A stretch of 7,488 nucleotides of DNA from positions 1-7,488 of the forward strand of contig JAISAA010000302.1 in NCBI GenBank assembly GCA_031266955.1, read 5' to 3'. The stretch comes from Oscillospiraceae bacterium (GTDB lineage: Bacteria > Bacillota > Clostridia > Oscillospirales > Oscillospiraceae). Under the pieces are notes generated by a model. The model saw nothing but the letters and a program-made list of their open reading frames with translations, searched no databases and was not told the origin of the DNA. The stretch's first letter is position 1. Each line of letters starts with the position of its first letter. The translations under genes and the position numbers were made by a program. Of this stretch, positions 1-6,379 are shown piece by piece.

Positions 1-798
1 GTGACGGGAGCTCCCGCGGGGACTCCGCTGCAAGGCGCGGTCTTTGAGATAACGCGCGCGAAAAGCGGAGCCGTCGTCGGATATATCACGTCAGACGCGC
101 GCGGCGTCGCGGCGTCGGAACCGCTGACGCTCGGGCGGTATTACGTGCGAGAGGTCACGCCGGCGAGGTATTACGTATTAAATCCCGAAAGGTTCGAGGC
201 GGAGCTCGAATACACCGGGCAGATAGTCAAGCTGTCGCTGTTCAACAAGAGTGCGGCGCTGGGTACGGCAATCAAGAAGACCGGCAACTATGAGGTTCTC
301 GCGGGAGATTCTATGTGGTACGGAATTACTGTCGAAAATACGTCGAGTGTACCTTTGTCGGATTTTTACTGGTCTGACCGTCTTCCGGCGGACGCCGCAC
401 GCGCGCTGACGCTCATAACGGGCACGTACAATCAGAGGCTGTATTACCGCGTTTTGTATAGGTCTCAGCTCGGAGGCTGGAAAACGCTCGCGTCTAATCT
501 GCTCACGACGAATAATTACTCGTTCAGCTTAAATGCAAACGTGCTCGGGCTCGCGCAGGGCGACGTGGTAGCGGAAGTGAAGCTTGAATTCGGCGCGGTG
601 CAGCCGGGCTTCCGGAGCGAGTCACGGGCGATGATAAGCGTGCTTACGCTGCCGGGGCTTGTTAACGGCTATGAGGTCGTCAACCGTAGCGAGTGCGGCG
701 GTGTGTATATGGGCGCGCCGCAGGTGTCGTTGTCATCGTGGGTGACGAAGGTGGTGCGGCTCGGTAAACAGCCGGGCTTGCCGAAGACGGGGTACTAA
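1..798 (+). CDS. SpaA/Cna-B-type surface protein, 3' part, ending in LPKTG
   Basis: The frame is open at the window edge. The GTG at base 1 is probably not the real start, so I treat this as the C-terminal part of a larger protein. Residues 1-83 resemble a SpaA/Cna-B prealbumin-like domain: PLQGAVFEI, then a GYITSDARG turn, then GRYYVREV with the Glu that usually catalyses the internal isopeptide bond. Residues about 95-255 look like a second beta-rich, DUF11-like domain (MWYGITVENTSSVPLSDF). The protein ends LPKTGY, so a sortase-type motif lies at the extreme C-terminus with no hydrophobic segment or basic tail after it. Such proteins are common in clostridial conjugative elements and presumably act as adhesins or pilus-related surface proteins. 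That role is inferred, as is co-transcription with the transfer genes downstream. Confidence 0.8.
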   Translation: MTGAPAGTPLQGAVFEITRAKSGAVVGYITSDARGVAASEPLTLGRYYVREVTPARYYVLNPERFEAELEYTGQIVKLSLFNKSAALGTAIKKTGNYEVLAGDSMWYGITVENTSSVPLSDFYWSDRLPADAARALTLITGTYNQRLYYRVLYRSQLGGWKTLASNLLTTNNYSFSLNANVLGLAQGDVVAEVKLEFGAVQPGFRSESRAMISVLTLPGLVNGYEVVNRSECGGVYMGAPQVSLSSWVTKVVRLGKQPGLPKTGY

Positions 799-806
799 GA
801 TATTTG

Positions 807-834
807 GCGAGGGGGCGCCTCGGCGCTCCCTCGC
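807..834 (+). other. Strong intergenic stem-loop
   Basis: Twelve bases (807-818, GCGAGGGGGCGC) pair with 823-834 across a CTCG tetraloop, with one G-U wobble. The stem begins 8 bases after the stop codon of the SpaA-type gene. No T-run follows, so it is not a canonical intrinsic terminator. It could partly attenuate transcription or protect the 3' end of the upstream message. Only the hairpin itself is directly visible. Confidence 0.65.
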
Positions 835-838
835 GGTT

Positions 839-844
839 GGAGGT
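839..844 (+). promoter_or_regulatory. Shine-Dalgarno GGAGGT for the 21-codon leader ORF
   Basis: GGAGGT is a near-perfect anti-16S match, placed only 3-4 bases before the GTG at 848. It does not serve the pilin start at 910, which is about 65 bases away. It is the main reason to believe the short ORF is translated. The spacing is shorter than usual. Confidence 0.5.
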
Positions 845-847
845 AGC

Positions 848-913
848 GTGAAAACATTGTTGTCATCACTATTTGTGCCGCCGGTGCAGGCGGCTAAACG
901 AGGTTTTTTATGA
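848..913 (+). CDS. 21-codon leader ORF overlapping the pilin start
   Basis: From GTG at 848 the frame reads 21 codons and stops at TGA 911-913. This stop overlaps the pilin ATG (910-912) as ATGA, the usual sign of translational coupling. The peptide begins MKTLLSSLF, continues PPVQAAKR and ends GFL. It is short, with a somewhat hydrophobic first half and a basic second half. The pilin's own ribosome site (CGAGG, 899-903) is weak and lies inside this ORF, so translation of the leader may deliver ribosomes to the pilin start. I recognise no family. The alternative is that the ORF is coincidental. Confidence 0.45.
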   Translation: MKTLLSSLFVPPVQAAKRGFL

Positions 914-1287
914 AACGCATTATGCAAAAATCCTTTGCCGAAAAGCTCGGCTTGAAACTGGATAAATATATCGCCGCGATCGTGTTGCTCGTTCTTTTGT
1001 CTCTCGCTCTGCCGTCTTACGCGCTCGCCGCCGAGGATATGTGGACTGTTGCGGACAGGATAATCAAGGATGTGTACGGCAAGATCGCCGGTATCTCCAC
1101 CGCTCTCGCGGGGACGATGTCCGCCGTCGCCGTCATTGGCGCTAAGCTGTCGAACAATCAGCACAAGGTCGATCAGGCCTGGGACTGGCTGCGGCGTATC
1201 TGGATCGCCTGGGCGATCATCAATGGCATCGGGGCGTTTCTCGCGTACATCAGGCCGCTCTTTGCGGGGTTGGATTCGGTGAGCTGA
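910..1287 (+). CDS. VirB2/TrbC-like conjugation pilin candidate
   Basis: This 125-residue protein has the build of a T4SS major pilin precursor. It has a basic N-terminus (KRIMQK), a hydrophobic signal at about residues 20-39 and a likely signal peptidase site after SYALA (about residue 40). The mature part has two hydrophobic helices (about 57-79 and 96-116) separated by a polar, charged loop, SNNQHKVDQAWDWLRR. VirB2-type pilins share this two-helix plan, with the loop facing the lumen. A weak CGAGG lies 6 bases before the ATG, and the start overlaps the stop of the leader ORF. The gene sits immediately upstream of the VirB6-like gene, as expected for a pilin. Sequence similarity to named families could not be tested, so a general small membrane protein of conjugative elements is the alternative. 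Confidence 0.7.
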   Translation: MKRIMQKSFAEKLGLKLDKYIAAIVLLVLLSLALPSYALAAEDMWTVADRIIKDVYGKIAGISTALAGTMSAVAVIGAKLSNNQHKVDQAWDWLRRIWIAWAIINGIGAFLAYIRPLFAGLDSVS

Positions 1288-1318
1288 CCTCCGGCAAAAA
1301 CGCAACAACAAAAGGCAG

Positions 1319-3619
1319 GTGAAGCACATCCTCGAACTCATATTCAAAGGCCTGTTCCAATGGCTGTACTCTCTCATCCTCGAAGGCGTGGAGTATTTGG
1401 CAAACCAGATGCTCGGCGTGTTCAGTATGGATATGGCCTTCTTTGAGAGCTCGCTGCCCGCCGTATCCGACGTTGTAAATATCGCGGCGGCGTCCGGCTG
1501 GGCGCTGCTGCTCGGGAATTTCGTATTTCAGGCGGCAAAGAGTATGATGTCCGGTCTCGGCTTTGAGGCTGACGATCCGAAAGAACTGTTCGCGCGGACG
1601 TTCGTGTTCGGCTTCGCTCTTTTGGCGTCGCGTCAGATATGCGACATCGGGCTCGGGCTGTCGTCGTCGCTCATAGAGCTGTTGCAGATACCTGACGCCG
1701 TAAACGTCACGATACCGGACGAAAACGCGTTCGCCATAGGCGCGTCGTGGCTGCTTGTTATCATAATAGGTCTTGTACTGATGTGGCAGCTCGTGAAACT
1801 GTTCCTCGCCGTCGGGGAGAGGTATTTCCTCGTGGGTCTGCTGACGATACTCGCGCCGTGGGCGTTCGCAATGGGCGGTAGCCGCGGCACGTCGGATATA
1901 TTCAAGGGCTGGCTGCGTATGTTCGCGTCTATGTGTCTGATGATGGTTCTGAACGTCATCATTCTGAAGCTGTTCATCTCGGCGATGGGACATATGCCGC
2001 CGGGCCCGGAGTGCGTGCCGTGGGTCATACTCATCGTCGCGATAGCGCGCGTCGGGAAGAAGATAGACGGTATCGTGACGAAAATCGGGCTCAGCCCGTC
2101 CGTAACGGGCGGCGGCGGGCGGAGCTTGCCGGGGATGCTGACGTATATGGTCGCGAGGAACGTCATATCCAAGACGGTGAGCTCGGCGGGCGGCGGAGCC
2201 GGCGCTTCGGGCGCTGAAGCTTCGCGCGGCGGAGACGGCGCGTCAAACTATTCAAGCTACTCGAATAATGCAAGTTCGCCGCGCGGTTCAACAAGTCGCA
2301 ATTCCTCCAAATCTTCAACCCGCGGGAACGCCTCCGCGCGAGCTCCGTCAGGCGTTCACTCCGGTCAAACGCGGACGGCTCCCGCTACGCCGGGCGGCGG
2401 CGCGGGGACGGCATATAATCCGCTGAACAGTTCGGCGGATAATTCGGCAAGCGCGCAAAGCGGCGATCAAAACGCGCAGACGAATGTATCCGGCAACGCG
2501 GGAACTTCTGAAAGTCCGGCGTCCGCACAGAGCCGCAATCAGAGCGCACCTGTACAGCACGGCGCGGAACGGAAAACATCCGCCGCCGCGAAAGCCGGCG
2601 GCGCTCAAAACGCGCAAAAATTACAGGGCTTCCCCGGCACGGCAAAAAAGCCTGTGGATGTATATTACTCGGAGCCGCGCGGCGGCAACATCGGCGGCGG
2701 CGCCGGAAAAAGCGCCGCAGGGAATCAGAGCAGTCCAACAACTACGCCGTCAAAGGACGCGGGCGCGAGCAAAACGCGTTTTACCGCGATCCCGCCGGGT
2801 ACTCGCAAAGCCTCCGACGCCCGCGCCGCCCCCGGCGCCGCGGGAACAGGCGCGCGCAATCCGCCGGGCGGCGCGAACATCAGCTCTCGGGGCAACAGCG
2901 CCAACACACAAAGCAGCGGCGTCGGCGCTCATCAAAGCGAATCGCGCCGCGATAGATACAGCGCAAGTGAAATCGCAACCGTAAAAGCCGGCTCCGAGTT
3001 AAGCCCTCCGCAATCTCCCGGCGTCGCGGGAATATCTCCGAATCCCACAACAGGTGCGGCGACGCAACGCGAGACACGGAAAAACGCACACGGCGCGGAC
3101 AGAGCAAGTAGCGGGTCAGAACAAAGACCGCAAGCAAACACACACCCACATCCGAATGTATCGCAAAGCGCCACGGCGCCGCGGGAACGCGCGCCGCGTC
3201 CCGCCGAAAATCCAAGTCCGGCGCGGAAAGCACAGCCGGACGCACAAGGCGCCGCCGGAACATCCCCGCCCGTTCCGTTAAGGCCAAGCGGCAAATCAGA
3301 TCAAACAGCCGACGCCGGTCAAGCCCGGCGCAGCTCCGCAAACACTCAGCCGCCAACGCAATTTCCTGCACAGTCCGTCGTCCCGCGCGCGGCCCCGCCG
3401 GAAACCGCGCCGCGTAAACCGGAATCCCCGCGTCAGACGCGCAGTATCCCCGGCGCCGCGGGAACAGCGAGCCCCATATCCGGCAAAAGCTCAAAACCAT
3501 CTCCGCCATATACTCCCCGTCAGCCAATCGGCAAAGGCGCCGCGAAACCCGGCAATCCAACCGCACCGAGAAACAACGGCAAAGGCCGGAAAAAGAAACA
3601 CAGGAGAGATCACAAATGA
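1319..3619 (+). CDS. VirB6/TrbL-like T4SS channel protein with long disordered tail
   Basis: This 766-residue protein has two unlike halves. Residues 1-285 are polytopic: an amphipathic N-terminal segment, then hydrophobic segments at about 55-75, 93-122, 139-165, 168-187, 203-223 and 231-245. This resembles the VirB6/TrbL inner-membrane channel component of Gram-positive conjugation systems. Residues about 286-766 are low-complexity, rich in Ser, Ala, Gly, Pro, Asn, Gln and Arg. They contain PGAAGT twice (plus the related QGAAGTSPP) and end in a strongly basic cluster, GRKKKHRRDHK. The GTG start at 1319 is the earliest possible start in this frame. Its ribosome site (AAAGG, 1311-1315) is unusually close, so the start is not certain. 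The stop overlaps the next ATG by four bases. Tail length and composition are the odd part; the tail could thread the wall or hold partners, which is inference. Confidence 0.8.
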   Translation: MKHILELIFKGLFQWLYSLILEGVEYLANQMLGVFSMDMAFFESSLPAVSDVVNIAAASGWALLLGNFVFQAAKSMMSGLGFEADDPKELFARTFVFGFALLASRQICDIGLGLSSSLIELLQIPDAVNVTIPDENAFAIGASWLLVIIIGLVLMWQLVKLFLAVGERYFLVGLLTILAPWAFAMGGSRGTSDIFKGWLRMFASMCLMMVLNVIILKLFISAMGHMPPGPECVPWVILIVAIARVGKKIDGIVTKIGLSPSVTGGGGRSLPGMLTYMVARNVISKTVSSAGGGAGASGAEASRGGDGASNYSSYSNNASSPRGSTSRNSSKSSTRGNASARAPSGVHSGQTRTAPATPGGGAGTAYNPLNSSADNSASAQSGDQNAQTNVSGNAGTSESPASAQSRNQSAPVQHGAERKTSAAAKAGGAQNAQKLQGFPGTAKKPVDVYYSEPRGGNIGGGAGKSAAGNQSSPTTTPSKDAGASKTRFTAIPPGTRKASDARAAPGAAGTGARNPPGGANISSRGNSANTQSSGVGAHQSESRRDRYSASEIATVKAGSELSPPQSPGVAGISPNPTTGAATQRETRKNAHGADRASSGSEQRPQANTHPHPNVSQSATAPRERAPRPAENPSPARKAQPDAQGAAGTSPPVPLRPSGKSDQTADAGQARRSSANTQPPTQFPAQSVVPRAAPPETAPRKPESPRQTRSIPGAAGTASPISGKSSKPSPPYTPRQPIGKGAAKPGNPTAPRNNGKGRKKKHRRDHK
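2830..2849 (+). repeat. 20-bp exact repeat in the channel-protein tail, copy 1
   Basis: The sequence is identical to 3448-3467. Its core is GGCGCCGCGGGAAC, and here it encodes PGAAGT. The same 14-base core recurs at 3175-3188 in a different reading frame. Shorter CGCGGGAA forms occur near 2322, 2498, 3025 and 3182. Confidence 0.6.
3448..3467 (+). repeat. 20-bp exact repeat in the channel-protein tail, copy 2
   Basis: The sequence is identical to 2830-2849 and in the same frame (PGAAGT). The two copies are 618 bp apart, a whole number of codons. Recombination between them would delete tail residues without breaking the frame. Confidence 0.6.
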
Positions 3620-4881
3620 ACAGAGATATAAACGCCGCGAGAATAGGCGCGGCAATAGCGAACATATCCCGCGGCGCGGCGGCGGGCGGTCTGTACGGCG
3701 CCGCCGCCGGCGCGGCAAAATCTTTCCTTCCGGAGCTCGTCAAAGCAGCCGGTATTTTACTCGCCGTTTTGATACTGCTCCCCCTGCTCGTGCTGACGGC
3801 GCTGCCCAACATCCTCTTTGGATTCGGCGGCTCCGCTTCCGATGACATTATATCTATGAACAATAGCGCGGAAGCCCTCGGCACGGCGTATGACAGTGCG
3901 GATACCTACACGCAGCCGGCGATAGACAGCTTGGCGGCGGATACGCAGGCTCTGTTCGATAATACGGAGTTTGACTCCATAGAAGTCTCACAGAACATCG
4001 GCAATATGGATAAGCACTGGTTCATAGCCATAACGTCCGCCGCGAACGCGCAGGAGCTGTCCGTTATGGACGCGTCAACAGTGGAGCGTATGACAAAAGA
4101 AAAGCTCACATCCGAATGGGCCATCATACCCGTTACGACGGGCGAGGGGAAAAACGCGGAGACTTCAAACGTACTGAAGATCGACGTCCGAGACCTGACG
4201 CCCTCCGAGCTTATGGACAAACTCGGCTTCACACAGCAGCAGCGCGACTGGGCGACGGCGATCTACGAAACGCTCGCCGAGGCGCAAAGCCTCGACTACG
4301 CGTACAGTGACGGCGACGGATACTACGGGACGGACTACGGAAACATCGTTTTCACGGATACGGAAACCGAAGTCGTGTATTACAATCAAACGGACGCCCG
4401 CTGGGGCGGACAAGCATACGGCAAGACCGGCACAATAGCGCGCTCCGGCTGCGGGCCGACGGCGCTTGCTATTGCCGTAGCGTCGCTCGTTGACGACAGC
4501 GTAACGCCAATAGAAGTCGCGCGATGGTCGGCGGATAACGGCTACTACGCCGAGGGGAGCGGGAGCTACCGCAGCCTCATACCGGACGGCGGCGAGCACT
4601 ACGGCTTGACTGTGACGGGGCTTGGTCTCGACGCGGAGCAAGCAGTCGAATCTCTGAAACAGGGAAAGCTCGTCATAGCAATTATGGCGAAAGGGCATTT
4701 TACTAAACAGGGGCACTTTATCGTATTGCGCGGCGTCACAACGGACGGAAACATCCTCGTCGCCGATCCCGCGAGCGTGAAGCGGAGCGGGCAAACGTGG
4801 CCGTTGAGCCTTATCGTGAACGAGGCGAAAAGGAGCAGCGGCTCCGGCGGGCCGTTCTGGAGTTTGGAGAAGAAAGGCTAA
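3616..4881 (+). CDS. Membrane-anchored C39-family cysteine peptidase (conjugation wall hydrolase candidate)
   Basis: This is a 421-residue protein. The N-terminus is Ala/Gly-rich, followed by one strong membrane segment at about 44-68 and an extracellular stalk from about 75 to 250. The C-terminal papain-like domain (about 253-410) matches C39_2-type peptidases. It shows YYNQTDARWG at 255-264, the nucleophile in SGCGPTALAI with Cys279, a histidine in GHFIVLRG at His367, and the third catalytic position in VADPAS at Asp384. In Gram-positive T4SS operons a membrane-bound lytic enzyme or peptidase at this position opens the peptidoglycan, like the VirB1 or CHAP/NlpC proteins of other elements. 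A protein or peptide substrate is the alternative. The ATG overlaps the upstream stop as ATGA, and AGGAGAG at 3602-3608 is a good ribosome site. Confidence 0.85.
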   Translation: MNRDINAARIGAAIANISRGAAAGGLYGAAAGAAKSFLPELVKAAGILLAVLILLPLLVLTALPNILFGFGGSASDDIISMNNSAEALGTAYDSADTYTQPAIDSLAADTQALFDNTEFDSIEVSQNIGNMDKHWFIAITSAANAQELSVMDASTVERMTKEKLTSEWAIIPVTTGEGKNAETSNVLKIDVRDLTPSELMDKLGFTQQQRDWATAIYETLAEAQSLDYAYSDGDGYYGTDYGNIVFTDTETEVVYYNQTDARWGGQAYGKTGTIARSGCGPTALAIAVASLVDDSVTPIEVARWSADNGYYAEGSGSYRSLIPDGGEHYGLTVTGLGLDAEQAVESLKQGKLVIAIMAKGHFTKQGHFIVLRGVTTDGNILVADPASVKRSGQTWPLSLIVNEAKRSSGSGGPFWSLEKKG

Positions 4882-4891
4882 GGTAATACAT

Positions 4892-5158
4892 ATGAACACA
4901 ACGATAATGCGGGCGCTGCGTCATAAGCACGGCGTATCGCTCGCGGAGCTCGCGCGCTGCGCCGGAGTGTCCGCGCAGTACATCAGCGGGATAGAGCTCG
5001 GAGCTTATCCCGCTACGGAGCATATGCGCAATATATCGCGTTCGGCGTTCGAGCGGCTCATCAGGAGTAACCGCGAGCATATTGAAGCGCTCGCAGATGA
5101 TCTCGCCATATACAGAGAGAGCTTGCTCGATCCAATGGAGGATGAAAATGGGCTATGA
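4892..5158 (+). CDS. Small XRE-type helix-turn-helix protein
   Basis: This 88-residue protein carries a lambda-repressor-like HTH. It opens with ALRHKHGVSLAELARCAGVS, with helix 2 at about residues 16-22. The recognition helix follows at about 26-34 (VSAQYISGIELG). The C-terminal part (about 50-80) is helical and charged and has no recognisable ligand domain. The gene begins 10 bases after the C39 peptidase stop, with AAGG at 4880-4883 as a modest ribosome site. Its end overlaps the PrgI gene start by 11 bases, so it is firmly built into the operon. It probably binds DNA, possibly an operator of the transfer region. No target site is evident nearby, so the role is inference. Confidence 0.75.
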   Translation: MNTTIMRALRHKHGVSLAELARCAGVSAQYISGIELGAYPATEHMRNISRSAFERLIRSNREHIEALADDLAIYRESLLDPMEDENGL

Positions 5159-5450
5159 CACGTATTACATACCGGCGAACTACACGGACGCCGGACGGCT
5201 GTTCGGTCTGTTCGAGATATGCAATGCCGTCGAAGCCGTCGTTTTAGGGCTGCCCGCGCTGTATCTCGGCTTTACGGTACCGCCGCTCTCGCTCACGGCG
5301 CGGTTGATTTGCGCGATCGTTACGGCGATCCCCGTTATGGGCTTTGCGCTGACAGGTATCGGCGGCGACAGTCTGTCGCGGTTTCTCAGAGCGTATAGGC
5401 GCTGGAGAAGAAATCGGCGAATACTGACGTACAGAGGTGATGAAGCTTGA
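5148..5450 (+). CDS. PrgI-family (VirB3-like) conjugation membrane protein
   Basis: I chose the ATG at 5148 over the upstream in-frame ATG at 5082. GGAGG at 5137-5141 is correctly spaced before 5148, and the resulting 100-residue protein has the family's usual length. It has two hydrophobic helices (about 25-43 and 49-70), flanked by an N-terminal YYIPANYTDAGRLFG segment and a strongly basic C-terminus ending RILTYRGDEA. This matches the PrgI family, small inner-membrane partners of the VirB4-type ATPase in Gram-positive conjugation. The next gene in the operon is TraC/VirB4-like, as expected. Its start overlaps the XRE gene, and its stop overlaps the next TTG start by four bases. Confidence 0.85.
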   Translation: MGYDTYYIPANYTDAGRLFGLFEICNAVEAVVLGLPALYLGFTVPPLSLTARLICAIVTAIPVMGFALTGIGGDSLSRFLRAYRRWRRNRRILTYRGDEA

Positions 5451-6121
5451 AGATAAAAGAAATCATATTCGGAAGCCGAACTCCCAAGTTTTCGCCCGAG
5501 AGCAAAAGCCTCGGCGGTGTGCAATCGTGGCTGCCGGTAAAAAACATCATTAACGGAGTCGTCGTTACGAAGGACGACCGCTTCGTAAAAATCATCGAAA
5601 CGCTGCCCGTGAATTTCAGGCTGAAAACACAGTCGGAGCAGCGGACGGTCATACAGTATTTCGCAAGCTGGCTCAAGATCGCGCCGGATAATATTCAGAT
5701 ACGCGTCGTAACGCAGAAGCTTGACGTCGAAAGCTACGTAGCAAAGATGAAAGCGTATCTCGACGCGGAGGATAACGAAAGCTGCCGGGCTATGATAGAG
5801 GACAACATAGCCGAGGTATCCCGCATAGCGGAGAGCGAGGTCACGACGCACAGGTTTTTCATCGTATTCGAGTACGGGGCGTATATGAAGGCGAGAAGCA
5901 ACACCGTGAAAGCGATCGCCGAGAGATTAAATGAGGAAGCGGACGCGGCAAGGCGTTACCTCGAGTTCTGCGGGCTTGAGGTATTGGAGCCGGAGTACGC
6001 GGACAACGCGGCGTTGGAGACGTTGTATCAGGTGATCTGCAAAAACGCCTCCCGCCGCGCGCCGCTGCCCGCCGGCGTGTTCGATATGGTGACGCAGGTG
6101 CACGGGGTCTATGGGGAGTGA
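5447..6121 (+). CDS. TraC/VirB4 N-terminal-domain-like conjugation protein, stand-alone
   Basis: This 224-residue protein starts at TTG 5447, which overlaps the PrgI stop as TTGA. AGAGGTGA at 5433-5440 serves as the ribosome site. The only nearby ATG (5440) is in another frame. Residues 28-60 (SWLPVKNIINGVVVTKDDRF, then VKIIETLPVNF) resemble the beginning of TraC/VirB4-type proteins. The remainder is alpha/beta with a helical, charged segment at about 100-190. No Walker A or B motif is present, so it is not an ATPase by itself. A short protein of this kind directly before the VirB4-like ATPase gene is a familiar arrangement in clostridial elements, so it is probably complete rather than truncated. 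It likely assists the ATPase at the membrane. In this window the Rpn unit separates it from that partner. Confidence 0.7.
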   Translation: MKIKEIIFGSRTPKFSPESKSLGGVQSWLPVKNIINGVVVTKDDRFVKIIETLPVNFRLKTQSEQRTVIQYFASWLKIAPDNIQIRVVTQKLDVESYVAKMKAYLDAEDNESCRAMIEDNIAEVSRIAESEVTTHRFFIVFEYGAYMKARSNTVKAIAERLNEEADAARRYLEFCGLEVLEPEYADNAALETLYQVICKNASRRAPLPAGVFDMVTQVHGVYGE

Positions 6122-6145
6122 GCGCGGCGATGATTCTGCGCTCAC
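6118..6145. other. Inverted repeat between two converging genes
   Basis: GTGAGCGC at 6118-6125 pairs with GCGCTCAC at 6138-6145 across a 12-base loop. It begins at the stop codon of the TraC-like gene and lies 9 bases beyond the Rpn stop codon on the other strand. Neither strand has a T-run after the stem. It may weakly slow transcription from either side, but it is not a convincing terminator. Confidence 0.45.
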
Positions 6146-6158
6146 GCGCCGCCGTTAC
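6146..6158. repeat. 13-bp direct repeat GCGCCGCCGTTAC, copy 1 (left flank of the Rpn unit)
   Basis: The sequence is identical to 7095-7107, with flanking bases that differ on both sides. This copy includes the Rpn stop codon (TAA, reading on the minus strand). No third copy was seen in the window. The two copies bracket the Rpn coding region. Confidence 0.75.
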
Positions 6159-6379
6159 TGCGGCAGTTGTGAAGCGCCGGACGATTTGATGTGGCGGCGA
6201 AGCTCGTCTGCGGACTTGCCGGAATACTTGGACGCCGTTTCGATGGGAAAACCGTCCTTTATCATCTCCAGAGCCGTCTCCAGTTTGCCCCGTGCTTCGC
6301 CAATCTCTATGCCATATTCCCGCGCTTCTTCCATCCACACCTCTTTTGCAACGTCGATGTTAAACTCCGTCATCAACAT
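6155..6379 (-). CDS. Candidate internal-start small Rpn protein (74 aa, same frame)
   Basis: Inside the Rpn gene, codon Met226 (6379-6377) is preceded by a perfect GGAGGT (minus strand, 6392-6387) with seven bases between. That is a better ribosome site than the one in front of the full-length gene. Translation from here gives the 74-residue C-terminal segment, MLMTEFNIDVAKEVWMEEAR onward, lacking all nuclease residues. In E. coli, Rpn toxins are reported to be inhibited by exactly such intragenic C-terminal products. I infer the same here. The ribosome site and start are seen; the expression and antitoxin role are not demonstrated. Confidence 0.45.
   Translation of the reverse strand: MLMTEFNIDVAKEVWMEEAREYGIEIGEARGKLETALEMIKDGFPIETASKYSGKSADELRRHIKSSGASQLPQ

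Noticed and set aside
1250..1993. 247-codon minus-strand open frame
   Set aside because: It lies antisense to the conserved membrane half of the VirB6-like gene, and its composition (Arg, His, Gln, Tyr) is that of a reverse-complement shadow.
2880..3884. 334-codon open frame on the minus strand opposite the channel tail and peptidase start
   Set aside because: It is opposite a well-supported coding region. It is Arg/Cys/Leu-rich with no family resemblance and is typical of shadow frames in GC-rich, low-complexity DNA.
4165..4899. 244-codon minus-strand open frame
   Set aside because: It overlaps the catalytic domain of the C39 peptidase on the other strand, has no recognisable motifs, and has no place in the operon.
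5082..5147. Upstream ATG at 5082 as the PrgI start
   Set aside because: It would add 22 residues lying out of frame inside the XRE gene and has no good ribosome site. The ATG at 5148 has GGAGG at the right distance and gives the usual family length.
5180..5851. 223-codon minus-strand open frame
   Set aside because: It is antisense to the PrgI and TraC-like genes, both of which have family-like sequences, ribosome sites and coupled starts.
6118..6145. Bidirectional intrinsic terminator between the TraC-like and Rpn genes
   Set aside because: The stem is only eight base pairs with a 12-base loop, and neither strand has a T-run after it. It is kept only as an inverted repeat.
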